DNA of 64,000 nucleotides, taken from Rufibacter radiotolerans (lineage in GTDB: Bacteria > Bacteroidota > Bacteroidia > Cytophagales > Hymenobacteraceae). Position numbers and translations under genes: made by a program. The DNA is taken from NCBI RefSeq assembly GCF_001078055.1, contig NZ_CP010777.1:1944408-2008407 (forward strand), given 5' to 3'. The notes beneath the pieces were generated by a model. The model worked only from the letters and a program-made list of their open reading frames with translations. It ran no database searches and was not told where the DNA came from. Numbering within the stretch: the stretch's first letter is position 1; each line of letters begins with the position of its first letter. Of this stretch, positions 17,271 through 27,100 are shown piece after piece.

Positions 17271-17942
17271 TTACCCTGGCAGAAGTGGCTGGTAAGAAGC
17301 ACCCACCGGCACTTCATGGCCTTGCACCTGTATCTGGTGGCGTTCTATCTTGTCAATCTTGTCTTTGGCCACCAGGTAAGAACGGTGCACCCGGGTAAAT
17401 TTTTCCGGCGGAAGCAGGTCCATTACTTCGCCCATGGTCATGCGTGACAGTAGTTTCTTCTCCTTTAACACAAAGGTCACGTAGTTGCCGGCGGCCTCCA
17501 GAAACAGGATTTCCTCAAAACAGACCTTTACCTGCTCATAGCCGGTTTTCAGGAAAATGAATTCTTTTGTCGGGGTGCGCTTTCCCCTTAGTTGTAGAAG
17601 TTCCTGCGCTTTGTTGCAGGCTTTCACAAACCTGGCCAGGGAGAAAGGCTTTAGCAGATAGTCTATGGCGTCTAACTCAAAACTGGTCACGGCGTGCTCA
17701 GAATACGCTGTGGTGAATATGACCATGGGTTTTTGCTGCAGGCTGGTGACAAACTCCAGGCCGGTGATATCGGGCATTTTAATATCCAGGAAAAGCAGGT
17801 CTACAGAGTTGGTTTGCAAATAGTCCAGGGCCTGAAAGGCGTCAGTGAAACAGGCCACCAATTCAAGGTATGGCACCTTGCCCGCCAGGGATTTGACAAC
17901 TTCCAGCGCCATGGGTTCATCATCTATCGCAATTGCTCTCAT
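17271..17942 (-). CDS. LytTR-family response regulator
   Basis: Response regulator of 223 residues. The receiver domain (about 1-118) has the acidic pair in IDDEP and phospho-acceptor Asp53 in FLDIKMPD, with TTAYSEHA and LKPFSLARFVKA completing the fold. The LytTR DNA-binding domain occupies about 130-223 (VCFEEILFLEAAGNYV, FTRVHRSYLV). It follows the sensor kinase gene by 33 bp on the same strand, so it is almost certainly its cognate partner. The C-terminal end, ASYQPLLPG, is normal for the family. Targets are unknown. Confidence 0.95.
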   Translation of the reverse strand: MRAIAIDDEPMALEVVKSLAGKVPYLELVACFTDAFQALDYLQTNSVDLLFLDIKMPDITGLEFVTSLQQKPMVIFTTAYSEHAVTSFELDAIDYLLKPFSLARFVKACNKAQELLQLRGKRTPTKEFIFLKTGYEQVKVCFEEILFLEAAGNYVTFVLKEKKLLSRMTMGEVMDLLPPEKFTRVHRSYLVAKDKIDKIERHQIQVQGHEVPVGASYQPLLPG

Positions 17943-17975
17943 GGATTTAAAGGGGCTCTCTTACAGGTGGCTTGA

Positions 17976-19481
17976 TTACAGTTGAAGCGTGAGGTGGACA
18001 AAATACTCTTCGGGGGTGTTTCTGATGATCAATTCATGCTTGCCGGGGTACAACAGGGCCAGTCGCTGCTTTACGTTCACCAACCCAATGCCCGATTGGT
18101 TTTTCTCCGGGTCGTTATCGGTTTTGGCGTGGGCGCTGTTGTAGACATCAAAATACAACTTATTTTGGTCACAGTGCAGGGTTATTTTAATCCAGGATTG
18201 GTTTTTCAGGCTGATGCCGTGCTTAAAGGCATTCTCCACAAACGGGATCAACAACATAGGGGCAATGAACTTATCGTCTATCACGTCTTCTATTTTGGTC
18301 TGAATCTGGATGTTTGGCGAAGTAGAGATCCGGAGCATTTGCAGGTCTATGTAATTGCGCATGTACTCTACCTCCCGTGAAAGCAGAATCTTTTGCTGCA
18401 GGTTCTCATGCAGCATAAAGCGCATCATGTCACCCAGCATCTGAATGCCTTGCGCGGTGCGGTCGCTGTTTTCCTGCAGGGCGGTGCCGTACAGGGTGTT
18501 TAAAGCGTTGAACAGAAAATGCGGGTTGATCTGGGACCGCAGAAAATCAAGGTTGGCGTTGGAAGTACCTAATTCCTTCTGGAGCACGGCTACTTCTTCC
18601 TTGCCTTTCATTTGCCTCTTATACAGCATCCAGACAAGCGGTAGCGTGACAAACAGCTGGAAAATGCTGTTGACTAAGCTATAGGCAAAAGCTGTTTCCT
18701 CATCATGAATAAAGATTAAACTTACTAAGGCCACTGGCAGGTAAGCAAGGACCCAAACCAGCACGCTTTTGCTCATGTAGGACCGGAAAGGCTTTTTATT
18801 GGGTAAAGACTTAGGAATAAGGTAATAGAATGAGTAGCAGTAGTAAAGTATCCCCAAGGGGGCCGTAATTCCCCACGCTACAAGCACTTCTCCATCGGCA
18901 TCGGCCAAAAACAACAGAAACATGCTCACCAGAAACACCACAAAAGCCGTCTGTACGTCACGGGTCAAAAACCTGAACCTGTTTTGAATTACCGCAGAGT
19001 TGGTAAGCAGGTACGTGCTCACATATTTGATAAAGGTATAAAAGGCAAACAGCGCAAAGAGGGTGAGAGTTGTATGGAAACTTTCTAAAAAAATGGACTC
19101 ATACGTGTCTTCTTCGGTTCTGAACTGGCCAAAGCGGTACGCCTGCAGGTAGGTGTTGGTAATACTGAAAAGCAATCCTAAAAACAAAAACGCCAACAAC
19201 ACCCATAACACATTTTTCGCCACCTTCTCTTTGGCTAACAGTTTAGGGATTAGGATGAAGTTTAAAATCAACACCGTCAGGAAGGTTCCTATAAACTGGA
19301 GCAGCTGTGGCGTAAAAAAATTGCGGTAATAGTAAAAGCGAATGCCCTCGTCCTGGAATTTCTCTAAATACGGAACCTCTGGCCCTGTAACGAGAAAAAG
19401 CACTGCAAAGGCAAAGATGGTGATCGCCGCCCAGAATTCTATTTTACTTTGGAAGGTGGGTGTTGGAAGGATACTTTTCAT
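17976..19481 (-). CDS. LytS-type sensor histidine kinase
   Basis: Membrane sensor kinase of 501 residues. The N-terminal half has seven or eight hydrophobic segments with no extracellular domain, followed by a short coiled coil (KGKEEVAVLQKELGTSNANL, 20 residues). The His_kinase domain has QINPHFLFNALNTLYG with the phospho-accepting His. The ATPase region shows FVENAFKHGI and the glycine motif NQSGIGLVNVKQRL. It lacks a typical HisKA domain, as expected for LytS/YehU-type kinases that pair with LytTR regulators. It is the first gene of a two-gene operon. The signal is unknown. Confidence 0.93.
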   Translation of the reverse strand: MKSILPTPTFQSKIEFWAAITIFAFAVLFLVTGPEVPYLEKFQDEGIRFYYYRNFFTPQLLQFIGTFLTVLILNFILIPKLLAKEKVAKNVLWVLLAFLFLGLLFSITNTYLQAYRFGQFRTEEDTYESIFLESFHTTLTLFALFAFYTFIKYVSTYLLTNSAVIQNRFRFLTRDVQTAFVVFLVSMFLLFLADADGEVLVAWGITAPLGILYYCYSFYYLIPKSLPNKKPFRSYMSKSVLVWVLAYLPVALVSLIFIHDEETAFAYSLVNSIFQLFVTLPLVWMLYKRQMKGKEEVAVLQKELGTSNANLDFLRSQINPHFLFNALNTLYGTALQENSDRTAQGIQMLGDMMRFMLHENLQQKILLSREVEYMRNYIDLQMLRISTSPNIQIQTKIEDVIDDKFIAPMLLIPFVENAFKHGISLKNQSWIKITLHCDQNKLYFDVYNSAHAKTDNDPEKNQSGIGLVNVKQRLALLYPGKHELIIRNTPEEYFVHLTLQL

Positions 19482-19668
19482 CAGGCACGTTATTTATGGG
19501 GCAATGATACCGTAATGCCTTCGGGGGTTAAAATAAATGTGATGAAAGGGGGGTAAAAAGGGATGAATGGGTGTTTTTGCTTTCGCCCGGTTTGCCTTGA
19601 TGGAGGGTTTTAGGATAAAGCATTTGCTTTCGCTGGGGTGCGCGCATTCCGCTTTCACCTTGGATTGG

Positions 19669-19965
19669 CCGCCTTTGCCTGAGTCCTTATGCTGTAATGT
19701 TTCATGGTTTCCCTCCGAGCGCTCACGGCCGCGGGGCCCCGTCTTTCCCCCTCGCACTGCCCTTGCGGCTTCTTTGCCTTCTGCCCTTAGTAAAGCCATT
19801 GCAGGGCCACAAGCGAGGCGCTCGGAGTAAAGACTGGAAACAGAATATGCGTGGAGGAATTTTTGTTTTAAGCACGTTTTCCGGAAAACAGGCCCAAAAC
19901 GCTTTACCTCCTACTAAGCGCAGACTCTCCCCTTGAGGGGAGCGCAGAGGGGTGTTTACACAGGA
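19669..19965. repeat. Composite dispersed repeat, copy A
   Basis: About 300 bp shared with 32933-33246 and 49065-49391. Order: GAGTCCTTATGCT; a GC-rich block with CTCCGAGCG, GGCCGCGGGGCCCCGTCTTT and CTCGCACTGCCCTTG; then the reverse arms CAAGCGAGG, CGCTCGGAG and AAAGAC; a hairpin-family copy (19865-19900); and a tail with CTCCCCTTGAGGGGAG and GTGTTTACACAGGA. The paired arms predict a branched structure. ORFs inside it are not conserved between copies, so it is non-coding. The remainder of the 19482-20048 gap has no gene. Confidence 0.85.
19865..19900. repeat. Hairpin-family copy inside composite repeat A
   Basis: GTTTTAAGCACGTTTTCC and GGAAAACAGGCCCAAAAC. Its nested position is shared with copies B and C of the composite repeat. 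Confidence 0.65.
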
Positions 19966-20048
19966 GGGCACATTTGGACATCAACTCCGTTTCAAGCCCC
20001 TTTTTACCAAACCGCCCCCAAAAATGCTTTACAGACCAGAAACTTCAT

Positions 20049-20600
20049 TTACTCCCCTCCCAACGGAAACTCTTCCAGCACGCTGTAGACCGGGTGCGGG
20101 GAGCCCAGGGTAGATTTCCAGAGGGCCAGGGTATTCACGGGGTACAAAACTTCGGTGACGGGGGCGACAATGGATAAATGGCGGGGCACGGTTCCCTCCT
20201 TCCTGAAGCGGCAGACAGTCACGTGCGGAATGAATTTCTCCTGCCTGGGTGGCGTGGGCGAAAGAACCTGGGTCAATTCCTGACTTAGGTGCGTGAATGC
20301 TGCGTTCGGCCGGAAGCGGGCCCAGACCAGCCGGGGCAACCGGGCTTTTGGACCGGGTTCCAGTTGCTCCAGTTCTAAGGTGAAGGGCTGATGCTTTTGG
20401 GCCACCTGACGCAAAGTCTCCCGTATGCTTCCCTGCTCTTGTACCGGTACATTCCCAATAAAATATAGGGTCAGGTGCAGGTTCTGTACCGGTATGTGCC
20501 TGACGGCGTCATCGGTATACTCCTGCCGGGCTTCGTCCAGGTAAACCTTCAGCGCTTCTGGTAACGGGGCAGCCACAAATAAACGGACAGTGTCTTGCAT
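20049..20600 (-). CDS. thpR: RNA 2',3'-cyclic phosphodiesterase
   Basis: Member of the 2H phosphoesterase superfamily (ThpR/LigT), 183 residues, which opens 2',3'-cyclic phosphates on RNA. Both catalytic tetrapeptides are present: HLTL near residue 42 (NLHLTLYFIGN) and HVTV near residue 126 (FIPHVTVCRF), about 84 residues apart as the fold requires. The start RLFVAAPLPEALK matches the family N-terminus. It is cytosolic and stands alone on the minus strand. The reverse RNA-ligation activity described for some LigT proteins cannot be judged here. Confidence 0.92.
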   Translation of the reverse strand: MQDTVRLFVAAPLPEALKVYLDEARQEYTDDAVRHIPVQNLHLTLYFIGNVPVQEQGSIRETLRQVAQKHQPFTLELEQLEPGPKARLPRLVWARFRPNAAFTHLSQELTQVLSPTPPRQEKFIPHVTVCRFRKEGTVPRHLSIVAPVTEVLYPVNTLALWKSTLGSPHPVYSVLEEFPLGGE

Positions 20601-20820
20601 AGTGGTAAAGGCTTATTCTTCTTACGATGAATTCAAAAATGTGGGAATAGGGGAAGCTTAGGACAAGAAAAATGTTACCTGACACCCTTAAGGCAAGGTC
20701 TTCCCCTTTGGTTGTGGTCTTATCCTTCTCTTAGTATAGATCCTTTTTGTCTGTTCCCTTTGGTCTCCTTCCTCAGAATTTATGAACATGCTTGTTTTCT
20801 AAGCAAGAACTCTTTATTAT

Positions 20821-20870
20821 TATAGGTCAAAAAACCTATAAATGATATTTATAAGCAAAACACCTTATAA
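20821..20870 (+). promoter_or_regulatory. Two adjacent inverted repeats upstream of satD
   Basis: TATAGGT-CAAAAA-ACCTATA (20821-20840) and TTATAAG-CAAAACAC-CTTATAA (20849-20870) are both perfect 7-bp inverted repeats. They sit 36-85 bp before the SatD-like gene, whose product has a C-terminal helix-turn-helix. They look like operators, possibly for autoregulation. The match between operator and protein is inference. Confidence 0.5.
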
Positions 20871-20905
20871 TTATTCTTTATAGATAATTCAACCTATGCA
20901 AGCAA

Positions 20906-21607
20906 ATGCAACCCATGATAGCAGTTTTAACGGGTGATATTATAGATTCTACCTTGCTAAGCGACTCAGAGAGGGCTCGTTTAAACCAAGTCATGAACGA
21001 GGGCTTGACAACTTTGGTGGGCAAGGACCATTATGAGATCTTCAGGGGCGATAGTTTCCAAATTCTACTGGATACCCCTTCTCTGGCACTGAAAACCGCT
21101 ATTCAAGTGCGGTGCCTGTTACGGAAAAGCCTGATCTCTGACCAATTGCACCAGAACCCCACCAGCAAGAAAGCCTCAAAGGCGAACCCTCTCCAGTATT
21201 CTTATAAAAGAGAGGTAGTGGACGCCCGTATTTCTATAGGCTTAGGGAAAACAGGCTATAAAGGACCCAACATCAAAACCTCAGACGGCGAGGCCTTCCA
21301 GCTGTCAGGGAGGGCGCTGGACAGCCTGAAAAGCAAAGGTCCCCGATTGGTGGTGGCAACGCCCCAGGAGGAGTTCAACGCGTACATGGAGGTCATTTGC
21401 TCGTTGCTGGATGTCTTTATTAATAATTGGTCGGTGCAGCAAGCCGAGGTAATCTATGAACTGCTGGAGGGCAAGAAGCAACAGGAAATAGCCGATATGC
21501 TTCATATCACCCAAGCCTCTGTGAGCCAACGCATCTCTTCGGCCCATTGGCAGGAAGTGGAGAAAGCAGTGGCCTTGTTTCAGCAAAAAACCAAAAACCT
21601 AGCGTAA
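20906..21607 (+). CDS. SatD family protein with C-terminal helix-turn-helix
   Basis: Protein of 233 residues. The start MIAVLTGDIIDSTLLS is typical of SatD-like proteins; the nucleotidyl-cyclase-like opening with Asp in TGDIIDS suggests a degenerate cyclase or nucleotide-binding fold (about 1-150). The end has a sigma-region-4-like helix-turn-helix (QQEIADMLHITQASVSQRI). ATG 20906 and ATG 20915 are both possible starts. Its stop overlaps the start of a DUF3307 gene in TAATG, so the two are translationally coupled. Two perfect inverted repeats lie upstream. SatD is named from a streptococcal secretion and acid-tolerance locus; its function here is not known. Confidence 0.85.
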   Translation: MQPMIAVLTGDIIDSTLLSDSERARLNQVMNEGLTTLVGKDHYEIFRGDSFQILLDTPSLALKTAIQVRCLLRKSLISDQLHQNPTSKKASKANPLQYSYKREVVDARISIGLGKTGYKGPNIKTSDGEAFQLSGRALDSLKSKGPRLVVATPQEEFNAYMEVICSLLDVFINNWSVQQAEVIYELLEGKKQQEIADMLHITQASVSQRISSAHWQEVEKAVALFQQKTKNLA

Positions 21608-22392
21608 TGGCCGGCTTTACCCAACCAGAAATATTATTGCTGCTAAAGTTAGTGCTGGCGCACTGCCTGTCAGATTTCGCGCTGCAACCCACAGCCTGGG
21701 TAGAAAACCGGGCGCGCCGGAAGTTTAGATCCAGAAAACTGTACTACCACATTGGCATCACCGGGGTGGTCACGTTCTTGCTCTCGCAGAGTTGGCAGCT
21801 GGCGCTCTGGATTACCGTCACCCATCTGCTCATTGACCTCTGGAAAGCCTACCAGAAGTGCACCACCCTCTATTTTCTGATAGACCAATTGTTACACTTC
21901 CTGATGCTGGGGGTAGGCTGGCTCTACTATGTAAATGGCCACCTGGCCCCGGACGTTGTATTGAATAACTACCGCTTTATGGTGTACCTCACGGGGTTCT
22001 TTATCGCTACTTTCCCGTTGAGTATTGTCATAAAAGTGCTAACCGCCAAATGGGGAACTGGAAACAAACGGAGGCCTAAACCCATGAAGGATACGGCAGA
22101 AGATAATTCCCTAGAAGGGCCGAAAGTGCCTGCGGTACCAGAGGACAGCCGTTGGAATGAATTGAAAGAGGCCGGCCGCTGGATTGGCATTATTGAACGG
22201 GTGCTCATCATTTCGTTTGTGCTGCTGGACCAGTATGAGGCCATCGGGTTTCTGGTTGCCGCCAAAACCATTATCCGGTTCAAAGAGACAGACCAGCGCA
22301 AGTCAGAATACTTCCTGTTCGGTACCCTGCTGAGCATCAGCCTTTCCATTTTTCTGGCCCTGGTCATGAAGATGGCGTTGGGGCTGGAATAA
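21607..22392 (+). CDS. DUF3307 membrane protein
   Basis: Integral membrane protein of 261 residues with about five hydrophobic segments. The N-terminal half is DUF3307: LLLLKLVLAHCLSDFALQP, then YYHIGITGVVTFLL and ITVTHLLIDLWKAYQ, with His and Asp residues embedded in the helices. A hydrophilic loop follows near 160-205, then a second membrane part ending EYFLFGTLLSIS. I chose ATG 21607, which overlaps the satD stop (TAATG); the ORF could open 60 bp earlier but that would lie inside satD. SatD and DUF3307 probably act together. The biochemical role is unknown. Confidence 0.88.
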   Translation: MAGFTQPEILLLLKLVLAHCLSDFALQPTAWVENRARRKFRSRKLYYHIGITGVVTFLLSQSWQLALWITVTHLLIDLWKAYQKCTTLYFLIDQLLHFLMLGVGWLYYVNGHLAPDVVLNNYRFMVYLTGFFIATFPLSIVIKVLTAKWGTGNKRRPKPMKDTAEDNSLEGPKVPAVPEDSRWNELKEAGRWIGIIERVLIISFVLLDQYEAIGFLVAAKTIIRFKETDQRKSEYFLFGTLLSISLSIFLALVMKMALGLE

Positions 22393-22412
22393 GTAAGGCG
22401 AAAGAAAAGAAC

Positions 22413-22460
22413 AAAGGCCCTGCCCTTTTTTAGGTTTAACCTTTAAGAGCAGGGCCTTTT
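22413..22460 (+). terminator. Terminator of the satD-DUF3307 operon
   Basis: Stem AAAGGCCCTGC/GCAGGGCCTTT with a loop that can itself fold through AGGTTTAACCT, followed by TAAATAG. It begins 20 bp past the DUF3307 stop. Confidence 0.8.
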
Positions 22461-22530
22461 AAATAGCCTTGTATAATACGCAGGGAAGAGCATTTTTGGA
22501 ACAGGCCTTTAAGGCCCCATGCTCCAAAAA

Positions 22531-23232
22531 TTAAAAGTCCTGACCCAGGGAGATTTCACTCACATTTTTGAGTTCGTTCAGGTCTTTGTACAGCTCCTTC
22601 ACGCTCACGTTTTCCGGGAAATACACATACAGGAGAATCTTGGAATTTTGCTTGTTGGTAGACTGCACCACGTTAATGTTCTTGGTCACAATCTCATATT
22701 TCTCCAGAATAGAAAAGACCTTGCTGGTCTCCAGCTTGGCAGATTTGAAATTGATTTTCAGGGTTTTCAAGGCCCCTCCCCTAAAAATCCTTTTGCCAAC
22801 TTTATCTAGGGTAGACAATACAAACAGCAACAGCAAGGTCACCAGAATGGCCGCCTCATACATACCTGTGCCAATGGCCAAACCCACGGCGGCCACGGCC
22901 CAGATGGTGGCGGCGGTGGTTAACCCGTGGGTGTTCACGCCCAACTTGTAGATAGCCCCGGCCCCCAGAAACCCTATCCCCGAGACAACCTGGGCAGCAA
23001 TTCTACCCGGGTCTGCGTTCTTGTAATGAGAAAACGTCTGCGGAATATAAATGGAGATGAGCATAAGCAGGCAGGAACCCACGCAGATAATAATAAGCGT
23101 CCGCAGCCCTGCCGTATGCCGGTTACGCTCCCGCTCCCACCCCAAAAGCCCGCCCAACAAAATACTGAGCATAAGCCGGGCGGCAATAACGGGCATAGTG
23201 ATTTCCGTAGAATCTAAAAAAGAGAAGTCCAT
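22531..23232 (-). CDS. MgtC/SapB family membrane protein
   Basis: Membrane protein of 233 residues. The N-terminal half carries the MgtC signature ARLMLSILLGGLLGWERE, then HTAGLRTLIIICVGSCL, GIGFLGAGAIYK and the TTAATIWAVAAVGLAIGTG helix, giving four or five segments. The C-terminal 90 residues form a soluble ACT-like domain. MgtC of Salmonella is linked to magnesium limitation and ATP synthase regulation, but many environmental relatives (SapB/YhiD) have unknown roles, so no transport function should be assumed. It is monocistronic and convergent with DUF3307. Confidence 0.92.
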   Translation of the reverse strand: MDFSFLDSTEITMPVIAARLMLSILLGGLLGWERERNRHTAGLRTLIIICVGSCLLMLISIYIPQTFSHYKNADPGRIAAQVVSGIGFLGAGAIYKLGVNTHGLTTAATIWAVAAVGLAIGTGMYEAAILVTLLLLFVLSTLDKVGKRIFRGGALKTLKINFKSAKLETSKVFSILEKYEIVTKNINVVQSTNKQNSKILLYVYFPENVSVKELYKDLNELKNVSEISLGQDF

Positions 23233-23395
23233 ACCATTTCTTAGGTTCAGCCCGGTGACAGGCGTTCCAACACTTAAACTTTAAAGATAGCCCTATTAAC
23301 GCATCTGCCCAAAAAGGAGAGCTTCGGAGCGCCAGCGTCCGGATTAACTCCCATAAAAAGAAGAAATCATTCCTGAGCGAATTGTTTGACTAAAC

Positions 23396-23430
23396 AAAAA
23401 GCCCTGTTCTAGGTAGTTCAGGGCTTTTTT
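23396..23430. terminator. Intrinsic terminator, bidirectional
   Basis: AAAAAGCCCTG and CAGGGCTTTTTT form an 11-bp stem with a 12-nt loop. On the minus strand it would back up termination of the DUF2911 gene. Confidence 0.8.
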
Positions 23431-23472
23431 CATGAAAGTGAGGCGAAGGAAACGCTAACCTTATATAAAGTA

Positions 23473-23526
23473 GAAGCGTCTGTTTTAGGCCTGTTTTCAG
23501 AAAAACAGGCCTAAAACAGACGCTTC
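23473..23526. repeat. Hairpin-family copy with perfect 25-bp arms
   Basis: Best-defined copy: arms of 25 bp (basal GAAGCGTCTG, then TTTTAGGCCTGTTTT) around a 4-nt loop, with no mismatch. The basal 10 bp are unique to this copy but pair perfectly with CAGACGCTTC. It sits 32 bp past the DUF2911 stop. Confidence 0.95.
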
Positions 23527-23557
23527 CTTTTGTAATCCTAATCCGGGCTCCAGGACC

Positions 23558-24088
23558 TTATTTAATAGCCACCGGCACTTCCAGGTTCTCCCATTTCAAA
23601 AAAAGGCCTTTGGGTGTGATTTCATACACAAGGCTTTCATTCATCTTGGCAGATTTACGAGGCTTTACCAAAACGGTGAGCACATTGTTAGCGGGATCAA
23701 AGTTGGCGCCCTGGCGGGTTACGCCCCATTGGCCGGTCTGGGAGTTGAAGATGATCTGCCACTCTTTCTGGCCAGGCACCGCAAATAAGCTGTACTTACC
23801 GGCTTTAAGGGTTTTCCCTTGTACTTTAATGTCTTTGTCGGTGGTAAAGGTGGTGGCTTCATTGGCGCCCATGCGCCAGGCTTTTCCGTAAGGCACCAAT
23901 TCGCCCCAAATGGTTCTGCCTTTCACAGATGGGCTGCTATAGGCCACGGTGATGGTGGCGGCCCCTACTTTACCGGTAGCCGTAGCGGCCGGACTTGCTT
24001 TGGGCTTGGCATCCTGGGCAAAGGCAGTGAAGCCCATGGCAAACAGGAAAAGGAAGGTGAAGAGAAGATTTTTCTTTGGCATGTTCAT
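23558..24088 (-). CDS. DUF2911 exported protein
   Basis: Secreted protein of 176 residues with a clear signal peptide (about 1-24, LFTFLFLFAMGFTAFAQ). The mature part matches DUF2911, common in Bacteroidota: ITVAYSSPSVKGRTIWGELV, then GKAWRMGANEATTFTTDKD and LKAGKYSLFAVPG, a probable beta-sandwich. Biochemical function is not established for the family. ATG codons at residues 1 and 3 are both usable. It stands alone, with a hairpin-family palindrome and a terminator downstream. Confidence 0.9.
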   Translation of the reverse strand: MNMPKKNLLFTFLFLFAMGFTAFAQDAKPKASPAATATGKVGAATITVAYSSPSVKGRTIWGELVPYGKAWRMGANEATTFTTDKDIKVQGKTLKAGKYSLFAVPGQKEWQIIFNSQTGQWGVTRQGANFDPANNVLTVLVKPRKSAKMNESLVYEITPKGLFLKWENLEVPVAIK

Positions 24089-24173
24089 AGTAATTCATTT
24101 TTTGGTGATACTTCTAAAGTAAAGGTTTTTATAATTTAAAGAAAATTTAGGAGAAGAAAGGTTCCGGAATCCA

Positions 24174-27100
24174 TTAGTCGCGGTTATACAACCAGGTCCA
24201 CTCCCTTAACTGCTCTTCTGTCTTTTTGTTTATCTGGCCGGGCAATAAACGCCAGCCCCAGTTTCCCTCGCCTTTGCCCGGGGTGTTCATGCGGCCTTTC
24301 TCATCAATGCCCAGCACATCTTGCAGAGGCAGAATAGCGGTCTTCGCCACTGAGGCGTAGGCCAGCCGGGCCATGACCCAATAAATATCAGACTCGCTCA
24401 GGCCGCGGCCCACGTAGTGCTCAATCTGTTTATGGTGCGCCTTGCCTTCCTGGCGGTACCACCCCAAAGTGGTGTTATTGTCATGGGTGCCCGTATAGGC
24501 GATAAAGTTACGGCCGTAGTTATGCGGCATATAGGCATTCTGTGGCATTTCATCGCCCCAAGCAAACTGCAGAATCTTCATGCCGGGCAGGTTGAAATCA
24601 TCACGCAGTTTCAGGACCAGGTCATTGATCTCGCCCAGGTCCTCGGCTATAAACGGCAGACTCCCCAGTTCTTTTTCTACAAAGGTGAAAAACTCGGCCC
24701 CTGGCCCTAATTTCCATTCGCCTTGCTTGGCGGTGGATTCGCCGGCGGGCACTTCCCAGTAATCGGCGAAGGCCCTGAAGTGGTCCAGGCGCACCAGGTC
24801 ATACAGTTCCATATTCTTGCGCAGCCGGCCTATCCACCAGCTGTAGTCCTGTTCTTTGAGCACGTCCCACTTAAAGACGGGCATACCCCATAGCTGACCG
24901 TCTTCTGAGAAATCATCGGGCGGCACGCCGGCCACGCCGGTCATGTTCCCTTCGTCATCCACCGCAAAAATGTCCCGGTTGCCCCATACATCCACGCTGT
25001 CATAGCTAATGTAAAAGGGCATGTCTCCGAACATTTGGATGCCGCGGTTGTTGCAGTAAGTGCGCAGGTTTTTCCATTGCCTGGCGAAGATAAACTGCAC
25101 CCATTTGATCTTTTCTATGTCTAGAGCATGCTCCTGGGCCAGTTGCTCCAGCGCCTCCGGGTCACGTTGTCGGTAAGGTTCCTCCCACTGGAACCAAGCG
25201 CTGCCGCCATTCTGCTCCTTCAACAGCACATACAGCCCGAAGTCATGTAGCCAACCGGCCTCTGAACCGGCGTAGTCAACAAACTGCTGCTGCAAGGTGG
25301 GGAAGTCGCCGGCTTTAAAGGTTTGCCAGGCGCGTTCCAGCAGCTCGTCTTTCACGCGTTTGGCTTGCTCATAGTCCACGCTGCCTGTTTGCGGCAGGTA
25401 ATACGCCGGCAGTTCGTCATGGGTTAGCAACCCATCTTTCACCAACTGCTCCGGACTGATAAGCAAGGGATTGCCGGCCCGGCTGGAGATGGAACTGTAG
25501 GGCGAATACCCCTGGCCCGCCTCTATGGGGTTAAGGGGCAGCAACTGCCAGTACTTTTGGTGGCTGGCGTGCAGGAAGTGGGCGAAATTACGGGCCTCTG
25601 GGCCCAGGTCTCCAATACCGAAGGGCGAAGGCAAAGAGGTAAGGTGCAGCAGGATACCCGCCCCACGCTCACTCTGGGCTTTCAGTTTCAGCAGCGCCAA
25701 CGGGAAAATCCCGAACAGGTCCCCCACCATAAGTTCATGCGCATACTTGCCCGTGGTCCGGACCAACAGTTCCTGCCAGTCTTTGGGGGCTTTCTCGGGC
25801 AAGATGATCTTGGTGTCTTTCCAGTCAATCTCATGCAAGGATTTCACGCCCTGCTTTTTGGCCAGAGCCGCCAGATGCAGCGGCACGGCTACCACCAGCC
25901 AGGTATCGAGGTGCTTGCGCACGAAGGCCAAGACGTGGTCTTTGTGTTCGCCTTCCACCTCCAGGGGCAGATAGGCTCCCTTAGAGAAAAGGTTGGCGTT
26001 GTTCTTCCGCTCAGTGAACAGCGTGCGGGTGAGCCAGAGTTTGATGCGGGCATCGGTGCGGCTCTGCCAGAGATCTTCCCATAGCGCTTCCTGCTTGTTC
26101 AGGTCCACCTCATTGAGTTCCTCCAGCCAAACCTGGCGCTGCTCATAGTCCACAGGGCGGCGGTTATCGGGGTCCACCAAACTGAAGTCCCAGAGTTCGG
26201 TGCCCTGGTACACATCGGGCACGCCCGGCGCAGTGAATTTCAAGAGTACCTGGCTAAGCGAGTTAGCGATGCCAAAGTTTATCGTTTTTGCCCTGAATTT
26301 CTCAAAACTGCCCCAAAACGGCCGGCTCTTATCCAGGAGCTTGACGGCAAAGGCCTTGGTAGCCGCTTCATAATCCTCATTGGGTGTGGTCCAGTTAGAA
26401 TGTACTTTGGCCTCGCGCAGGGCTTTCTGCAAATACTCCTGCACCCGGTTCTCAAAATCATCCTCGTCCTGACCTGGCATAGGGAACGCGCCCAGCAGAG
26501 TCTGGTAAATGAGGTATTCGTCGTTGGCGTCTGGGGCGTTCTGCTGCTTAAGGTCTTGGTTGAGTTGGCGCCATTCCTGCACGGCCGCGGCCCATTCCTC
26601 GGGCATCTCGGTGAGCACGTTAAGGCGCGCGCGCACGTCCTCGCCGCGTTTGGTGTCATGGGTGGAGGTACCGTTCATGGCCAGGGGCCACTTTTTCTGC
26701 CGGTCCTGCATGGCGGCATGGAACTCCCCAGCGCTCATCCCGAAGGCTTCTGGCGCATCTCCTACCTCATTGTGCCCAATAAAGCGGTTATAGGTGTACA
26801 TGAGCGTGTCTTCCACCCCCTTGGCCATGAGCGGACCGGTAAACTGCATGAGGCGCTGGTAGAATTTCAGGGCGCGGTCCTGGTAGGAATCATCTTCGCC
26901 TTCAGGCGCCGTACCTAAAATAGCCCCCTCCAGCAACTCCACCGCCCCTTCCATTTCGGGCCTGTTTTCCCGAATCTGGTTGAAAACCAGCTGCACAGCC
27001 TCTGCCTCGGCGCCGTCTATGGGCATTTGGTTACCATAGTAGCGATACACGGGGCACTGTATCAGAAACTCCCCAATGGCCGCTTTCAACGTTTCCGCGG

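Larger units (their letters stand above)
23233..23557. other. 325-bp gap holding a terminator and a hairpin-family copy
   Basis: Between the MgtC start and the DUF2911 stop I see no gene, only the hairpin at 23396-23430 and the long palindrome at 23473-23526. Confidence 0.8.

Noticed and set aside
19494-19799. Conserved peptide ALLRAEGKxAARAV with KTGPRGRERSEG in composite repeats A and C
   Set aside because: Copy B has stops in the same frame, so the similarity is DNA repeat conservation and not a protein.
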